Below, piece after piece: positions 11,641 through 24,777 of a DNA stretch of 64,000 nt. The notes beneath the pieces were generated by a model. The model saw only the letters and a list, made by a program, of their open reading frames with translations. It had not been told where the DNA came from and searched no databases. Within the stretch, counting starts at the first letter, position 1; every line of letters begins with the position of its first letter. Position numbers and translations under genes: made by a program. The stretch is from Massospora cicadina (taxonomy: Eukaryota; Entomophthoromycota; Entomophthoromycetes; Entomophthorales; Entomophthoraceae), in assembly GCA_022478985.1 (NCBI GenBank), contig JAKSZP010004179.1, forward strand, positions 62,001-126,000, written 5' to 3'.

Positions 11641-12838
11641 TGAGAGCCTCATGCACCCCCAGAATTCCTCAACCTTCTGGGGACAGTTTGCACAGTCAGT
11701 GGTTGTTTTTCATGAGGACTCCTCTATTAGATAACTGGCCTATTTGATCTGGTACTACTTCTTTCTTCAGGAGATCTTAGTGTCTAGGATCTCCTTCATC
11801 TCATACTCTTCCTCACCTGGGTTGTCAGAATGGATTTCTTCTGCTTCGCGGGTACATGGCCTTTGAAATCCTTCAGTTGTGATAAATGCAGAACTTAATG
11901 CACGTGGGAACCTTCTGGGAATTCTGGTTTATATGCTATCTCGTTCATCTGGTGGATGATCTTGTATGGCCCTAGGTTGATGGCCTGACCTTCTGACACT
12001 TTCCCAGGAACATAATAGCATTTGGTGTTGATCATCACATAATCATCAGCTTTGAGGGACAGAGCTTTTGAGCAATGTATGTCTGCCTTCCTTTTCTGGG
12101 CCTCTACTGCCTTTTTTATGTTGACTTCAGAGTCTTCCCATTTTACTTCATCTTGGTCACTAGATCATCCACTGCAGAATTTGTTCCACTGAAAAGGCTC
12201 TCCATTGTACTCAGATGGCAACTTCAGTTCACATAGTAGGTGCCATACCCATTTATGAGTATGACAGGTTGTTGTATATAAACTGAGAGATTCACAGCCT
12301 ATCTGTCCAGTGTACTTGTTTTGTTGTGCGGTAACATTGTAGGTACTGTTTGAGGCTCTGGTTGACCCTCTCTGTCTGGCCATCAGGTTGTGGGTGATAT
12401 GCAGAGGATCAGCACTGTTTGGTTTTCAGATTTTTTTTTAAGAGGTGGTCCCAGAGCCTAAAGATAAATCTTAGACCTCTGTTAGAGATAATCTTATCCA
12501 AAAGTACCAGTTGGTAAAGGACATATGTTAAAATTTGTTCCTTCTATGCTCTTGGCCATAAACTTGGGAGTAAACAGGAAAAATAAAGTTAATTAGTTAG
12601 TTGGTTTAAAACCACCGTGACCACTTCATAGTTCTCAGATCTAAGAATCAGTAATGAAATCCACACTTAGTGAGGTCCATGGCATTTGATCAATATGAAT
12701 GGGTTAAAATTCCCCACAAGTTTTTTGGGAGGGTTTAGATCCAGCACAGGAAAGCCATAATACAAACTATCCCCTTACATTTTCCTGCTAGACCCAGCCA
12801 GGAGTAGTTCCATCGTAAAGTTTAATTGTCTTTCCAAT
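11641..12838 (-). pseudogene. A integrase, main part (core and C-terminus)
   Basis: Minus-strand frames show a zinc-region end with WLGLAG (about 12800), a core start with VDFITDS (about 12690), IISNRG (about 12490), YHP.PDGQTERVNQ (about 12400-12360) and a C-terminal VLHLSQLK near 11900. This matches the gypsy integrase order and the HP.FHVSQLK tail typical of many chromovirus-like elements. Frameshifts and stops are frequent. Its N-terminal half lies 15.7 kb away at 28503-28600 because B is inserted between them. Confidence 0.8.
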
Positions 12839-13911
12839 TGGTGAATTTTTATGGTTGAATAAAAAATAAACCATTTCAAGAAAAACTTTCAATGCTTATA
12901 GATTACTCCAATTCAGTGATCTCTTAATCCTTCTCAATTTATCTACTAATCTGTGAAATTAGATTCACCTTAAAACCGTCTTAAGATTACCTAAAAAATC
13001 CAATTACATAGCTAATAATAGATATGATGTTCATACCATGGCCAATGATGTGACTCACTTGGGTGAGTCAAGTGTGTTTCCCGGCATATACTTGGTTGCA
13101 TTTATGTGCTTTTTGCAATTATGATTAATGTATAATGGATTGTTGTATGTTGATCATCATAATCGGCTTGATAGCACTTATACATGGACAGCCTGATTAG
13201 AGAGTACCTAGTGCTATTGAGAGGCCTACCAACGTCCCAATTAAGGGTGCATCATTATTCAAATTCTATATTGCTTTTTCCCAAATTATTTATTTTGTCA
13301 GCTGTATGATGAAACTTTAATGGACTGATTGTAAAATGAATATATACCGCTTAAGTGCTAATATTACGCCTAAAATTCCTCCTCCTTATGTAAGTAGAAG
13401 TGACTTAATAGGGCTCAAATTAACGTAAACAAGTTAATTTAATGGCCAAATCAACTTGGGGAATTATAAATACCACTTCCATAATCCATAGAGGATTGAT
13501 ATGGTTTTGATGAACTATCCTATTAGATGAGTATGGCCAGGAGATGCCTTAGAGGTATTAAATACCAGAGCATGGCCTACTAATAAAACATCATCTTATA
13601 CCAGTTTAGATTATAAAATTTTTATCTTGTTTTATAAAGTATTTAATTAGTTCTATTTTCATATTAATAGTGTCAATGAGAGTTAAGGGGAGCTTTTCTT
13701 TTGTTACCTGCGCCAGTAGAGTTACCAATTATAGAGGAAAATTCCCTAGAACAATCCAAAAAAGTCATTTTTTGTTTGGCCTTCTGAGATTTATAAAGTT
13801 TAGGAAATAACATAAAACATCTGATGAAAATTGAAGATAAATTAGTCAAAACTCTTCACAACTATCTAAGCAGTTTTTATCTTATAAGTGAGTAATCCTC
13901 AAACTTAATGA
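12839..13911 (+). repeat. B 5' LTR
   Basis: The left edge is set by the end of A's integrase reading and by alignment to D's LTR start. The right edge lies one base before the primer-binding TGG. Its length (1073 bp) is close to D's right LTR (1076 bp). Confidence 0.8.
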
Positions 13912-13912
13912 T

Positions 13913-13923
13913 TGGTGCTCACT
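13913..13923 (+). other. B primer-binding site
   Basis: TGGTGCTCACT directly follows the LTR and is identical to the core of the Gyp1 and D primer-binding sites. Confidence 0.75.
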
Positions 13924-14001
13924 TAAACCACAGTATGCAACTTAATATGCGTAACCAACATGGATACCAGATAGAAGCTGCAGAAGAGATGTTGTAATGA
14001 T

Positions 14002-16046
14002 ATGGAAGCTAGTGATCAAGTATCACTGAGTATTTTACCACTGCTTGAAAGAACGATGAGGATATTATATAATACTCCTTAGATCTTTCACATTGAGAGG
14101 AGGTCATGTTGAATCAACTGGCCTGATCAATTTTACCTCATATAGTGTTAAAAAGATGATGTGACCCATCTTCAATGGCTACATTATTGTTATAACTCAG
14201 ATGTACCAAAATTTCAGTCTTCTCTACTATCTCAAGGATAAGTCTTCAAGATGGAAATGTATATGCAATACTGGGAGATAACACTGGCAACTCTGGCCAT
14301 TTGTCTATACTTTAAACAAGAAACAGATGAGTTGTTAGCCAGTTTTATACAACCATTCATCAAGCATACTTATAAGACTCTAGCTGACAGAATATAGAGC
14401 TTATAAGAATCTACCAAGTTCAAGAGGAAGAGCAATCTTACCAATCAAACCTACTGGATAAACTAAAACCATGTTTTTCTAAATTCAGAAAAGCTATTAT
14501 CAAAAAACTGACACGTCAACCATGCACATAAAGGATGATAGTTTGGATGAGCAGCTTGACATAGGAGTTTCTAATATTTCAATTGAAGTCCTCACTCACA
14601 ATAGATTGGCCAATGAGTGGGTACAAAACGTCAAAAACTGATGTCAGAAATTAGAAACTCACTCAAATTTTAAATCTTTTTGGACTGAAAGCCTGACCAC
14701 AGATGCCACCTCTGCTCGCAGGAATCATCTGGATCTAAGAAGTGATGCACGTCTAGTTTGATAAATTTTTCTAAACTGAGCTGGGTATTCTACAGAAGAA
14801 CACTGAGGATCTTGCTGCAATACCAGCAGGGTTGAACAAAGAAAGATATTTTGCCCAAACCCATGACGAATTCCTAATTCTTTGGAAAATAGTGTCATCT
14901 GTGCAAGCTAAGAATGTCAAACTCACCAAAGAGAATCAGGAGCTCCTAAAATCAGCTATCCGTGATGACTTCTAATGTAGACAACTTGACTGATTAAGTT
15001 AAGAATATCATGGCTCATCAAATTGCAGACAGAAAGGCACGCAAAAGCTTTAGAAAAAGAGATTGATATTTTCAAAGTGTAAAGCTGTCAGTGTTTGACA
15101 AGTCCTCAAAGGGTAGAGTAGTGGAAGCTCCTTTAATGGGCATAAAATTATTAGGAAAATTGCCTAAGGCCAAAAATTAAGAGTCCAAAGTTAGCATTTT
15201 GGAACAATTTTATTTAGCTGAATCATCAGGGATTGACATGGATGCTGCTACAGTTATTTTAGATGTTCGTTCTATGCCTAAAATTTATGCTCTATCGTCA
15301 ACTCTGGATAACATTTATCCAATACATGGCCCGATTTTAACATAGAATTTGACAAGACATTCCATCTCTAGACGAAGTGTGACTCCTCTGGCCAAATCTG
15401 GGCGCAATGACTTCAAACCCCTAAAATACCAAAATTTAACAGATATGGGAAAGTACATTTATTTCTCAAGTTATTTGAAAAGGCCATATTAGAAGCATAT
15501 GATCACGAGAAGTTGACAGCTCTTATCAAAATGTTTGGATTCGCACAGTGTCAACCTCATTATGACCTATTTGGGTGACAATTGGTCCTATATGGATGCC
15601 AAAAGCGCTTTGATAAAACAATTTAGAGGGCCAAAAAAGCTTTTGGCCTGAAAAGCTTATTTCCTTATTATCAAATTACATAGAAATGAGTCCATTAGAG
15701 ACTTTGCTGATAGGTTATATATCAAGGCTTATGTTCTACTTGGGTCTAACTTTGACCAGATTTGACACGAAAAGCGCCATGGCGCATGCAGTAAGGGCAT
15801 ATCATGACTTACAGCGTGTTATTATTCCAGCCTTCAATTGTACAATGAGAGCTCTGGAACTCACAGACTACTTAAGAAAATGATCAAGTAGTTTTGAAAC
15901 CCCTAATCGGCCCAGAGTTCATCTAAATTTTTAATTTTTGGGCCCAAAAATACCAATCAAACTATTCAAGTTGAGATTACCCGTCCTGCAAACCAAAAAC
16001 ATGTCAGCAACCAGGGCCAATTATGCCTCACAATTGTGTTCAAGGG
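14002..16046 (+). pseudogene. B gag, cut by LINE1 in its zinc knuckle
   Basis: From the ATG at 14002, decayed frames match D's Gag: an N-terminal segment near 14200, then YLGDNWSYMDAKSALIKQF at about 15570 against YLGDDWSYIDAK in D, then DFADRLYIKAYVLLGSN near 15700. The knuckle codons HNC lie at 16028-16036, and the rest of the knuckle is at 21305-21325, beyond LINE1. Stops and frameshifts are numerous. Confidence 0.78.
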
Positions 16047-16142
16047 AACTTTTCTCTCTCGTTGCAATAACTTTTGCAACATTTATTCAATTCAAGTATG
16101 GAAAAAGTTTGATAATCTCACTGAGGAGATTAGTTGATGCCC

Positions 16143-17556
16143 ATGTTGGGGAGAAGTTGGGCAAGTAAGGTCAAGGGCACAGGTGTTGGCCCCACAACAT
16201 CTAAACTTTGCAAACGCCCTGGTGAACCTGGATGAATAGATAAACTTAACAAAAATCAGCGGTAACCATTTCCCCAGAAACTTTAGCTTGGCAAGTTTGA
16301 TGCAACCAGTATATCAATATGCCACACTCTCAACCACTCTCATTGGTGGAACATAGAGTAAAGGTATTCCTGAATATTCAGCAGATGGAGCTTTGAGATA
16401 AGTTTTGTGGGGATGTACATACTCATTTCCTGAACGCAGTTTACATCGCACCTCATTCCATGCCATGCAGTTGGCTGGATCTTGGTTTTGAGAGCAAGGA
16501 AGTAGCGGACAAAGCTGCAACGGTGCTCATTGTAGTAGACCTCCTGTATGGGCAGCGGGTCATTGAAACTAAGCGCACCAGATGGACAAAATCAAATCAA
16601 ATTTTCTCACTTTTGACTTTCTGCCCACTATAGTCGGATGCACCATACTCAAACAACACCTGAAGGCTGGGCTTGCCATATATGGCAAAATACAATCCTT
16701 CAAAATGCAGCGCTTTATGCTGATGCCAAACCTGTGCACTGGAAAAGCAATTGCAGTCCTAACCCCCGCTGAGGGGATAGCGAAGGATCTAACCCAAATC
16801 ATGCATACCGCTTTTGTCAACATTGAGGGGCATGCCACCCACCCTTTCAGGGTCACCTTGGATAGCGCACCTCCCATCTGCGCCTTTTGTAATGCATTTG
16901 GCCACAAGGCGCACACTTGCTCCTCCAAGGAGGGCATCACATTCCAAAAATTCCCTCAGATTCAATGTGTGGAGTGAGGCCCACTATGAACTGACCATTA
17001 ACACAACATCAGCCTTCCCGTGGGGAGCGCAGGGCTGCTACTTACTAGTAAAGCCAATATCCCCTCAAGAGCAGAAGAAGGCCAAACAGGCCCGCAAGGC
17101 GGTGGCCAAGGAGGTGCCAAGACCACTTCCGCTATCCCGCCCTCCCAGCTCCAGGAGGACATTGAGACTTTTGCAGCAGAAGCAGCTCGTGAATCTCTTG
17201 ACCAATCAGATTAGGACGCCCAAGCTGGATTCCTGATGGGCGAGTTGGTTTCACCTGGCCAATGTGCCCAAGCATCGATTGGAACTGAATTGGTCTCCAA
17301 CCTTCCTGCCAAAAATTTAAATTTAAGTGTTGGTGCACCACAAATGCACGCACCGCAAAAATATCATCCTGCAGTGGAGAAAAAGTGAAGGCAAAAGCCA
17401 ATGAGAACCCAACTGCTAAGGCTACCCATACCACTGACTACATTACATCATGTACCTGAGGCGCCAACAAGCGCTGTGAAGAACAAGAGAAGGCTGAAGG
17501 GCTCAGATGCCCTTCCCCTCTCACCCAAGGTGCAATGGGGGGAGCCTTTACTTTAG
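16143..17556 (+). pseudogene. LINE1 ORF1, RNA-binding protein with CCHC knuckle
   Basis: The start MLGRSWASK corresponds to MSGSSWASK of the other copies. A fold-like region with HLKAGLAIYGKIQSFKMQ (about 16650) looks RRM-like. The knuckle CAFCNAFGHKAHTC is near 16880-16921. The protein ends with an Ala/Lys-rich tail and a stop at 17554-17556. ORF1 proteins of this type coat LINE RNA. The copy is interrupted by stops and shifts near 16190, 16975 and 17230. Confidence 0.85.
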
Positions 17557-20500
17557 GGGTGTTGAACATCGCCAGACTCAAGGCCTCGCCATCCTGGGCT
17601 AGGAAACTAAGTTTTTTACAACAAAATTTACCCGTGGATATCATGGCCATTCAGGAGTCCCACTGTCCACACAGTTCTGAGGAAACATGGCAAACCATGC
17701 TCCTCCCTTCCCTCTCCTTCTGGTCTGAGCACTGTGGGGTGCTAATTTGAAAAACAATAATTTTAAATTTTATCATCTGAATCCTTCCTTAGTGGCCACG
17801 TCTTCATTATCAATTTTTTGTGGGCTGACAAAGTGCATGCTATCCTCAACATCTACACCCTGACCTGTGCATGAGAACGTAGGTAATTTTTCTCATCGGT
17901 CAAGTCCATTCTGTTGCCCCCTGACCCTTTCATTGTTGGCGACATGAACTGTTGGTTGAACCCATCCACTGAACGCTGGCCTTCCTCATCTCCCCACCAC
18001 AGGGACAAGTTGAACTCCGCGTCCTCACGGCCACCCTAGGGTTGGTCAATACTCTGCCGCATCATGCTCCGCTTAATGAAAACATGTCATGCTCCCACAT
18101 CCACAATGGTCAGTTAAGTTCCATGTCCCGCGACAACCTTATCCTCACGCCATTGCAATTTCATTCCCAGATTTCCCATTTCACCATGACTAAGATCGAT
18201 TTCTCAAATCACAGGATGATTTTGATATCCTTCCGCCTATCCAACCCAGCAGCTTGGGCTCCAAGTTGGTGTAAACTTCGCCTGGCCAAAATCATATCGC
18301 TGAGATTTTCCTCATGGATGGAATCCACAACCACGGCTCCAGAGTTTATCAAACTGTTTTGCACTGATCAAATTTCTACCTGGTCTGCCTTCAAAGCAGA
18401 CACAATCTGCCAGGCTCGCCACATTTCCTCCCAATGCTCATGATCCACCTTGGCGGTCATCTTGTACACTCTGGCAGAGTTGGCCTACCTGGAGCCCAAC
18501 GTCCCAGCCACGGGCTACAGACCTGCTTGTGGTCGCATGTGAGCAGAATTAGCCGCCCCCTTAACGCTCTAGAGAGACAACACAAGCATCGGGTTTGTGT
18601 TCAGTACAGAGCTAAACACATCACAGTGGGTGACATGTGCTCCGCTTACTTTTTTCGAAAATTCTTCACACTGCACCAGAGCTTGGCCTGTACACAGGTG
18701 CGAAGGCCAGACAATTCTGTAGAGGATATGCCAGTCAAAGTGGCTATCGAGATATAAAACTATTACTCCAAATTGTACCAATCTGACCTGATTCCGCCAG
18801 CCAAAATGGCAAATTTTCTTTATAGTGCAGACATCTGCACCTTTTCCAATTTCCTGGAGTTGATGAATTTAATTACTCTAGACTAACTCTGGTCCGCCGT
18901 CCATGGTGCACAATATAGGAAATGCTCAGGCCCTGATGGCATTCCTAATGAGTCCTATAATAAGTATTTCAAGTATTTATCCCTACTGTTGCTTGCCTCT
19001 CTTAACCAGTGCCTTTTGGAAACGCGCCTCCTATCAGGAGGGCAAGAGGCCTACACCATTACGCTATTCAAAAAAGGAAATAAGCTAGACTTGGCCAACT
19101 TGCGCCCCATTTCTCTGACCAACACTGATACTAAAATTTTACTAAAATCATGCTAACCATCTAGGGATTGTTGACTCTGCTATCATCTCCCCAGAACAAT
19201 TCAGTTTCATACACAGAAAGTCGATTTAGGACAACGTGCACACTGTGGCCAACGCCTGTCAGTCCACGGCCTCTGGTGCACTAGTATTTTTTGACCAACA
19301 TAAGGCCTATGATAAAGTTAACTGGGATTACCTCAGGGTCTGCCTCCACCAATTCCGGCTACCCCCTCGCTTCATCAATTGGGTGATGCTGCTGACAGAA
19401 TCCACCACATTGGCTGTGCGTGGCTCTGGCTTTGTCACGGATGTAGTCCACCCTCAAAGGGGCCTATGTTAAGGGGACCCTCTTAGCCCACTCTTATAAA
19501 ACTTCAGCCTTTACCCACTTCTTCGAAACATGAATGCCCGCCTTACTGGGGTCCATGTGCAAGGCCAAGCCTCAGCAAAATGTTGGCATTTGTTGATGAT
19601 TGTGTGGTTGGGGTGTCTAACAATCATGATGCACGCGCGCTTAAAGCTCTTATCCAGGTTTACTCCAGGGTAAGTAATGCTGCACTCAACGCCTCCAAAA
19701 CCAAAATCATTCTCCTTGGTCGGTATCAAGCCCGCTGGGCCTCAGCTCCTTGGCTCCAATCCGCCTCATCAGCTAGCGCATGCTCTGGCTTACCCTGCCC
19801 ACCCCACACCGCCCCACTTGTGCTCCCTTTTGTGCCAAGCCCCACTGTTGGCCCAGTCCGCTATTTGGGGGTGCTGTTTGGCAGGAAGGCCGGTATGCCT
19901 CAACGCTGATGGAAAACCATATTCTGGACAAAATAATGAAAATCATCGCCTCCCTCAGAGCCCTCCCTACTTCCCTTACCGGCAGGGTTAAACTAGCCAA
20001 ATCTATGCTCCTCTCCAAAGTTTGGTTTGGGGCCCACGCCATCGCTTTCTCCCCATGTTCTTTCAAATCACTGTATGCCCTTCTGCATGGGTGGCTTTAG
20101 TCTGGCCGCCTACCGCCAGTGTGACTGGAGTTCATGTTTGGCCCTCGACATAGTGGAGTTATGGGCCTGCTCAACTTTAAGGCCCATGCTGCCAAAATCC
20201 TGGGCACCTGGATCGATGCCATTACCAACCCTACAGTTTCAGCCCAACACTGATCCTGCGCGGCCTTCTCCAACTTCTCCCGTGCCCTGGGCCTCACCAA
20301 CCCCTCCCACCCATACTCTTTTTGAAAGATCAGGCTTCCCATCCTTCGACCGCAGGTCCACATGGGACCACACCCCACTTCAAACAGATCCTCCTCTCCA
20401 TGCAGAGCGCTGAGTGGAGGATTCGTATTTGTGGGCACACAGCCCAGAGGGGGCGCCCCTCTCCTCAGTTCACCCATGAGGTACAGGGACTACCCATTCT

Positions 20501-21230
20501 GAACAGTTTGATACCCATGAGGTCCCATACCTTGTCCAGGGTGGACTACCTGGACATGATTGACATCCCCTATCCCCTTGATACCCAGAAAGCCATTTGA
20601 AAGTAAGCCCACCACCCTCTTAAGCAGCCTCATATCTGTTCCCATGTGTGGCGCTGCTTGAGACATGTGTACCATACTGCTGAACGCTCTAACGATTTAC
20701 ACTCATCCTGTGTCATGTGTGGCCAGTACAGAACGCTGGTCCACCGCCTGGAAAAGTTCCCTCCATCTAAAGCGATATGGCATGAGGTACAACGTCTACT
20801 TTTCCAGGATCAGGCACAGCCCTTCAGTTTGTCTAGGGATATGTTTTCTTTATCAATGCCTCCCCTCTTCCACCTTCCCTCTGTGCTTTAGTGGTCACAA
20901 ATGTCATGTGGACTATCCACACAATTGTCTTGGATGCCATCTCAGTATCTACCGCCACCCTTCAAGAAGCTGTACGCCGGTTTTAGTCACACTTAGTGGA
21001 CCAATTTCAAGTGTGGATGTTTGAATACCTCCCACCACATCGCCGCCAGTTGATCTCCTCCTGGTTCCCGGTTTGGTTCATCAACTCTGATCCCTTCCTA
21101 CACACGTACTCAATAGTGGCGCCTGCCCCTATACACGTGACCCCCTCCCAGTAGTGGCGTTTCCGCTGGCAACAGGAGACAGCATTAGCTTCTCTGGGGT
21201 GCCCTCCTATTACATGAGTTTCGTTTTCTT
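17535..21230 (+). pseudogene. LINE1 ORF2: endonuclease, RT, C-terminal CCHC
   Basis: ORF2 begins MGGAFTLGVLNIARLKA and overlaps the end of ORF1 by 22 nt. The endonuclease shows IQESH (about 17650) and VGDMNCWL (about 17940). RT shows DQHKAYDKVNWDYL (about 19300), GDPLSPLL (about 19475) and FVDDCVVGVSNN (about 19590), whose Asp-Asp is kept. A C-terminal Cys-His motif with CVMCGQY is near 20715, but its last Cys has become Phe (HRLEKF). Stops and frameshifts occur throughout. Confidence 0.88.
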
Positions 21231-21304
21231 TGATGTCTTATTGGAAGTGTCTGTCCCCTGGTTGGCCTTCCCCACAATAATAAATAAACAATTGTGTTCA
21301 AGGG

Positions 21305-21849
21305 GAACATTTTTCCAGTCAATGCTATAGTTTGGGTAGACAAGAAAACTGAGGTGAATGTAGCCCTAAAGATTAATAATGAGTAAAAAGAGAGATAAGA
21401 GAAGGTGGAATAGAGGCAGAATTCTCTACCTCCACCGATTTTCTACCACATAAATCACCTGACCAAGTCAAGCCTTTTTTGGCCGTTAAAGTGGGTAGAT
21501 CTGGCATCACATTGTGGCTGATGATCTACATGGTTACTACCTGAGCTAAGGCAAAAGAATCAAAGTATTTAGAAACCTCTGAAGAAGCTTGGCTAAAGAT
21601 GTTGATTCTATGCCAAACAGATCGTCAATCAAGGGTCAAACTGCCATATCAAATGTTTCTCTGACCTGCCCTCTCTACATGACCTACAAGTGGTATCCCA
21701 ATGATGACTTTAACATACATTCTCCAGAAATTTTCACAAGTCTGTAGACCCACTTAGAACTGAACAACCATCATAATATTCACCTAAAACAATTCTGAAA
21801 CCTACTCTGAATGCACATATATGGATATATCAGTGAATAAGGTTTGGGA
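21305..21849 (+). pseudogene. B gag end and gag-pro linker
   Basis: The knuckle reading resumes with EHFSSQC to 21325. After this the frame is broken, and I only see Ser/Lys-rich linker-like sequence up to the protease. Confidence 0.5.
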
Positions 21850-22110
21850 TTAGCTATCATTGATAGTAGAGAGCATATTAAAATTCTCAGAACTAAACTG
21901 GTCAATAAGCTGAAGATTGTTCCCAATGTTTCCCACTACCAAGAGTATGGCATGGCAGGAGCCACACCACTAAGTCTCTTGGGCCATATATCACACTACC
22001 ATTGTGATTCAGATATATTGTAGTAACTGCACCAGCCATAGTTTTGCTGTGTATGAATTATGCCATCCTAATTGACTGATTTCTTGAGAAAATTTGGTGT
22101 TGTTACAGAC
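21850..22110 (+). pseudogene. B protease remnant
   Basis: Frames read AIIDS, then TKLVNKLKIVPNVSHYQEYGMAGA, segment by segment like D's protease (VQAIVDSGT, KKLKIAPDVAHCQEYG). The catalytic Gly after DS is replaced by Arg. Stops follow. Confidence 0.72.
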
Positions 22111-22599
22111 ATAGAGGACATCATCACCATCCTGTGCAAGTACCCATTATACTATAACAAAAGCCAGGAAAATGAAAATAAGAAACCTAATTTATCTTTC
22201 AATCTGGCCTACAACGATGGTCTAGCTCTAATTGAGTACACCAATTCTTGAAAAAAAATTATACTCATATTAATGCAGATTACAAGTCAAAAGGAATACA
22301 AATATACTCAAATCAGAAAATTACTGTGCTACATGGAACCCAATCAGTTGTCCCTATGGGCTGACTATTAAAAAACAGAAAGAAAATATATGAAAATATT
22401 TCAGCGTGGTCTATAATCCAATTAGAGCTGTTTAATTTCACCTGGAATATTCTTTCCTAGACATGAAGAGATTCACATCTAATATGAAAACTTACAGGAT
22501 CAGCCCATTACTATCAAGAGGCACCAAGTTTTTGCCTTCTTGCATATAACCAATTTCAGAGATTCAGACTATTCATGATTTTAAAATCCTAGACGTAAT

Positions 22600-23560
22600 A
22601 GATATTCCTGGCAAGGGTAAAATTAGTATTTACACTATTGTACCAATGGCTGAATTAGGGAACATGACTTACCCAGAAAAGGCTCAAGTTCAGGATTTAT
22701 TTACAAAATATCAGGAAAAATTCACAAAGGAAATTTTTGATTTAGGTTGTTCTAGGAACATGATACACACCGTCAATATGATTGTTCATGACAGCTCTGA
22801 TAATGCCTGATTAGATGCTCAAAAGCATCAGAAGAAGTTTTTTGAAAGAGATTAAAGAGCTTTTGGATCGTGACATGTTGGCCCATTGAAAAACCCTTGG
22901 GTAACCCCAATTTATAATGATAAATTAAGAAGAATGCGAGCAATTGGTTGTCATCAATTATTAGAAGCTGAATGATATCACAAATTAGGAATCATATCCC
23001 CTTCTGCAAATTGAAAAATTGTCTTTTATTTTCTATGAGGTGTGAAGTTATTCTCCGCTATGGACCTAATATGTGGATATTAAAAGATTGATATGCCTGA
23101 AGAGGAGCTTAAAAAATGCGTGATAATAAATCAAGAGGTCCTATTCCAAACAACATGGACGCCACAAGGGCTATTTAATGCCACAGCTACATTTCAGAAA
23201 ACAATGACATAATTTTAGGAAATTTAAGGTTATCCTGAGTGTTGGTATACCTGGACTATATAAGAATTCTTCAGTCACTATAATGGCCGCCTGGAACATT
23301 TAGAGGGGTCTCCAAGAAGTTAGCGGCTGCTGGTTTGAAAATCAAGCCAATAAAGTGTAAATTTTTAAAGGCCACTGGTATACCTTGGGTTTATTTATAA
23401 ACAATGAGAGACTCTAGCCTCAGCCATCCAAACAAGATGTGTTATCAAAGATGTTATGTCCTGAATCAAAGCGTGTTATCAAGTTTTATTGGGTATAACT
23501 GATATTATCACCAATTTATTGCCGATTTTGCACAATTTGGAGAGCCATTGTTCCATCTAA
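22600..23560 (+). pseudogene. B reverse transcriptase remnant
   Basis: Recognisable parts in order are LGNMTYPEKAQVQDLFTKYQ (about 22650), LKNPWVTPIYND (about 22892), FSAMDLICGY (about 23052), TTWTPQGLFNATATFQ (about 23150), a catalytic box that no longer reads xLDD near 23250, and the connection to RNase H. Many stops of the transition type are present. Confidence 0.75.
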
Positions 23561-23639
23561 TCAAGGATGATGTCGCTTTTAACTGGAATCATGTTTGTCA
23601 AGAAGCATTTGATCAACTTTAAGTGGGCCTAATAATAGC

Positions 23640-24010
23640 TCCAGTTTTGTGATACCCAAATTTTGATCACAATTTCATTGTCCAAACTGATGCTTCGCTC
23701 ACTGCAGTTATAGACATGTTGTCCCAAGTATGAGAAGATGGTGAGGAACATTCTTTCATTTTGCTGGTTGGACACTTAAAGTAGACAAAAGAAACTAAAT
23801 GTGACTGAAAGGGAATGTTTACCAGTTATATAAACCTACAAGCAATTATGGTTCTCTCCATGGCACCCACTTTACTTTTGTAACGGATCATGCATCCCTT
23901 AGATGATTGAACAACGTGAAGGAATCTGAGTGGCCAATTTGTGCAGTGGGGATAAAAGCTTCAATCCTTTAATTATACGGTTAAGCATTGTGCCGGGTAA
24001 AGCATCAAAA
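23640..24010 (+). pseudogene. B RNase H remnant
   Basis: Fragments such as VQTDASL (about 23678), VTERECLPV (about 23800) and FVTDHASLR (about 23875) mark the gypsy RNase H domain. The frame is broken by stops. Confidence 0.7.
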
Positions 24011-24179
24011 TGATGGCTGTTTATCAAATTTACCTACTATCATTACATTCAAATTGGCTGCCAAAGAGTTGTTTCAGAAAATGATCAAAAGGAAATTTCA
24101 AGATGAGCCTGACTCTGTTCAATAATTACTTTTTTTCTATGACAGGACACAATGATTGAAAAAAATGCTTTATAAAGTG

Positions 24180-24777
24180 ATTAAAAATAAAGAAGTTCAT
24201 TTTCCTGAGACCTTCGGCTCAAATGGATATAATAGTGGCATCTCATAAGGCCATAGAAATCAATGGGTTCAAGAAATTGCAGGAGCATCTTTAGTTATAT
24301 TACACTGGTAGTTAATATACTTTGATTTAGAAACATAGGAGCGTTGTGCTGAAATTCCAAGATGAAAATCATTCTGAAAGAGCAATTCTTATCAGATCTT
24401 TTGGCTGAATTTTCTTTGCATATGGTGTCAATAATGTTACCAGACCAATTCCCACTAGAAATACCAAGGCCAATTATATCATCATGTCTATTGACCATCT
24501 GTCAAAGTGGGTCAAAGCCAAGACTAATTTGAAAGCATGACCAGTAACTATGGATAATTTTATCTTCAAAAATGTTTCCACAAGCATGGTTGTCCACAGG
24601 TTATCCTGACTGATAATGGAAGCAATTTCACTGTCAATGTTATCATGAAACTCAACCATCAGATGTGAGTAAGAGGCGTTCTTTCTGTTTCCTATCATTT
24701 CAAGACAAATGGGACAGTTGAATGTGTAAGAGAGACATCAGTGAACATTATCTGAAAGTCACTTCCAATAAACCATC
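24180..24777 (+). pseudogene. B integrase, part 1
   Basis: The core shows MSIDHLSKWVKAKT (about 24484), LTDNGSNF (about 24607) and a later Glu region near 24715. The reading is cut at 24777 by solo LTR F1 and resumes at 25617. Confidence 0.7.

Larger units (their letters stand above)
16047..21287 (+). mobile_element. LINE1: non-LTR retrotransposon
   Basis: This is a 5.2-kb element starting ACTTTTCTCTCTCGTTGCAA and ending in an AATAATAAATAA tail. A 17-bp target duplication, ACAATTGTGTTCAAGGG, lies at 16030-16046 and 21288-21304. It has ORF1 (CCHC) and ORF2 (endonuclease, RT, C-terminal CCHC). Many stops make it the most decayed of the three full-length LINE copies. Confidence 0.92.
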
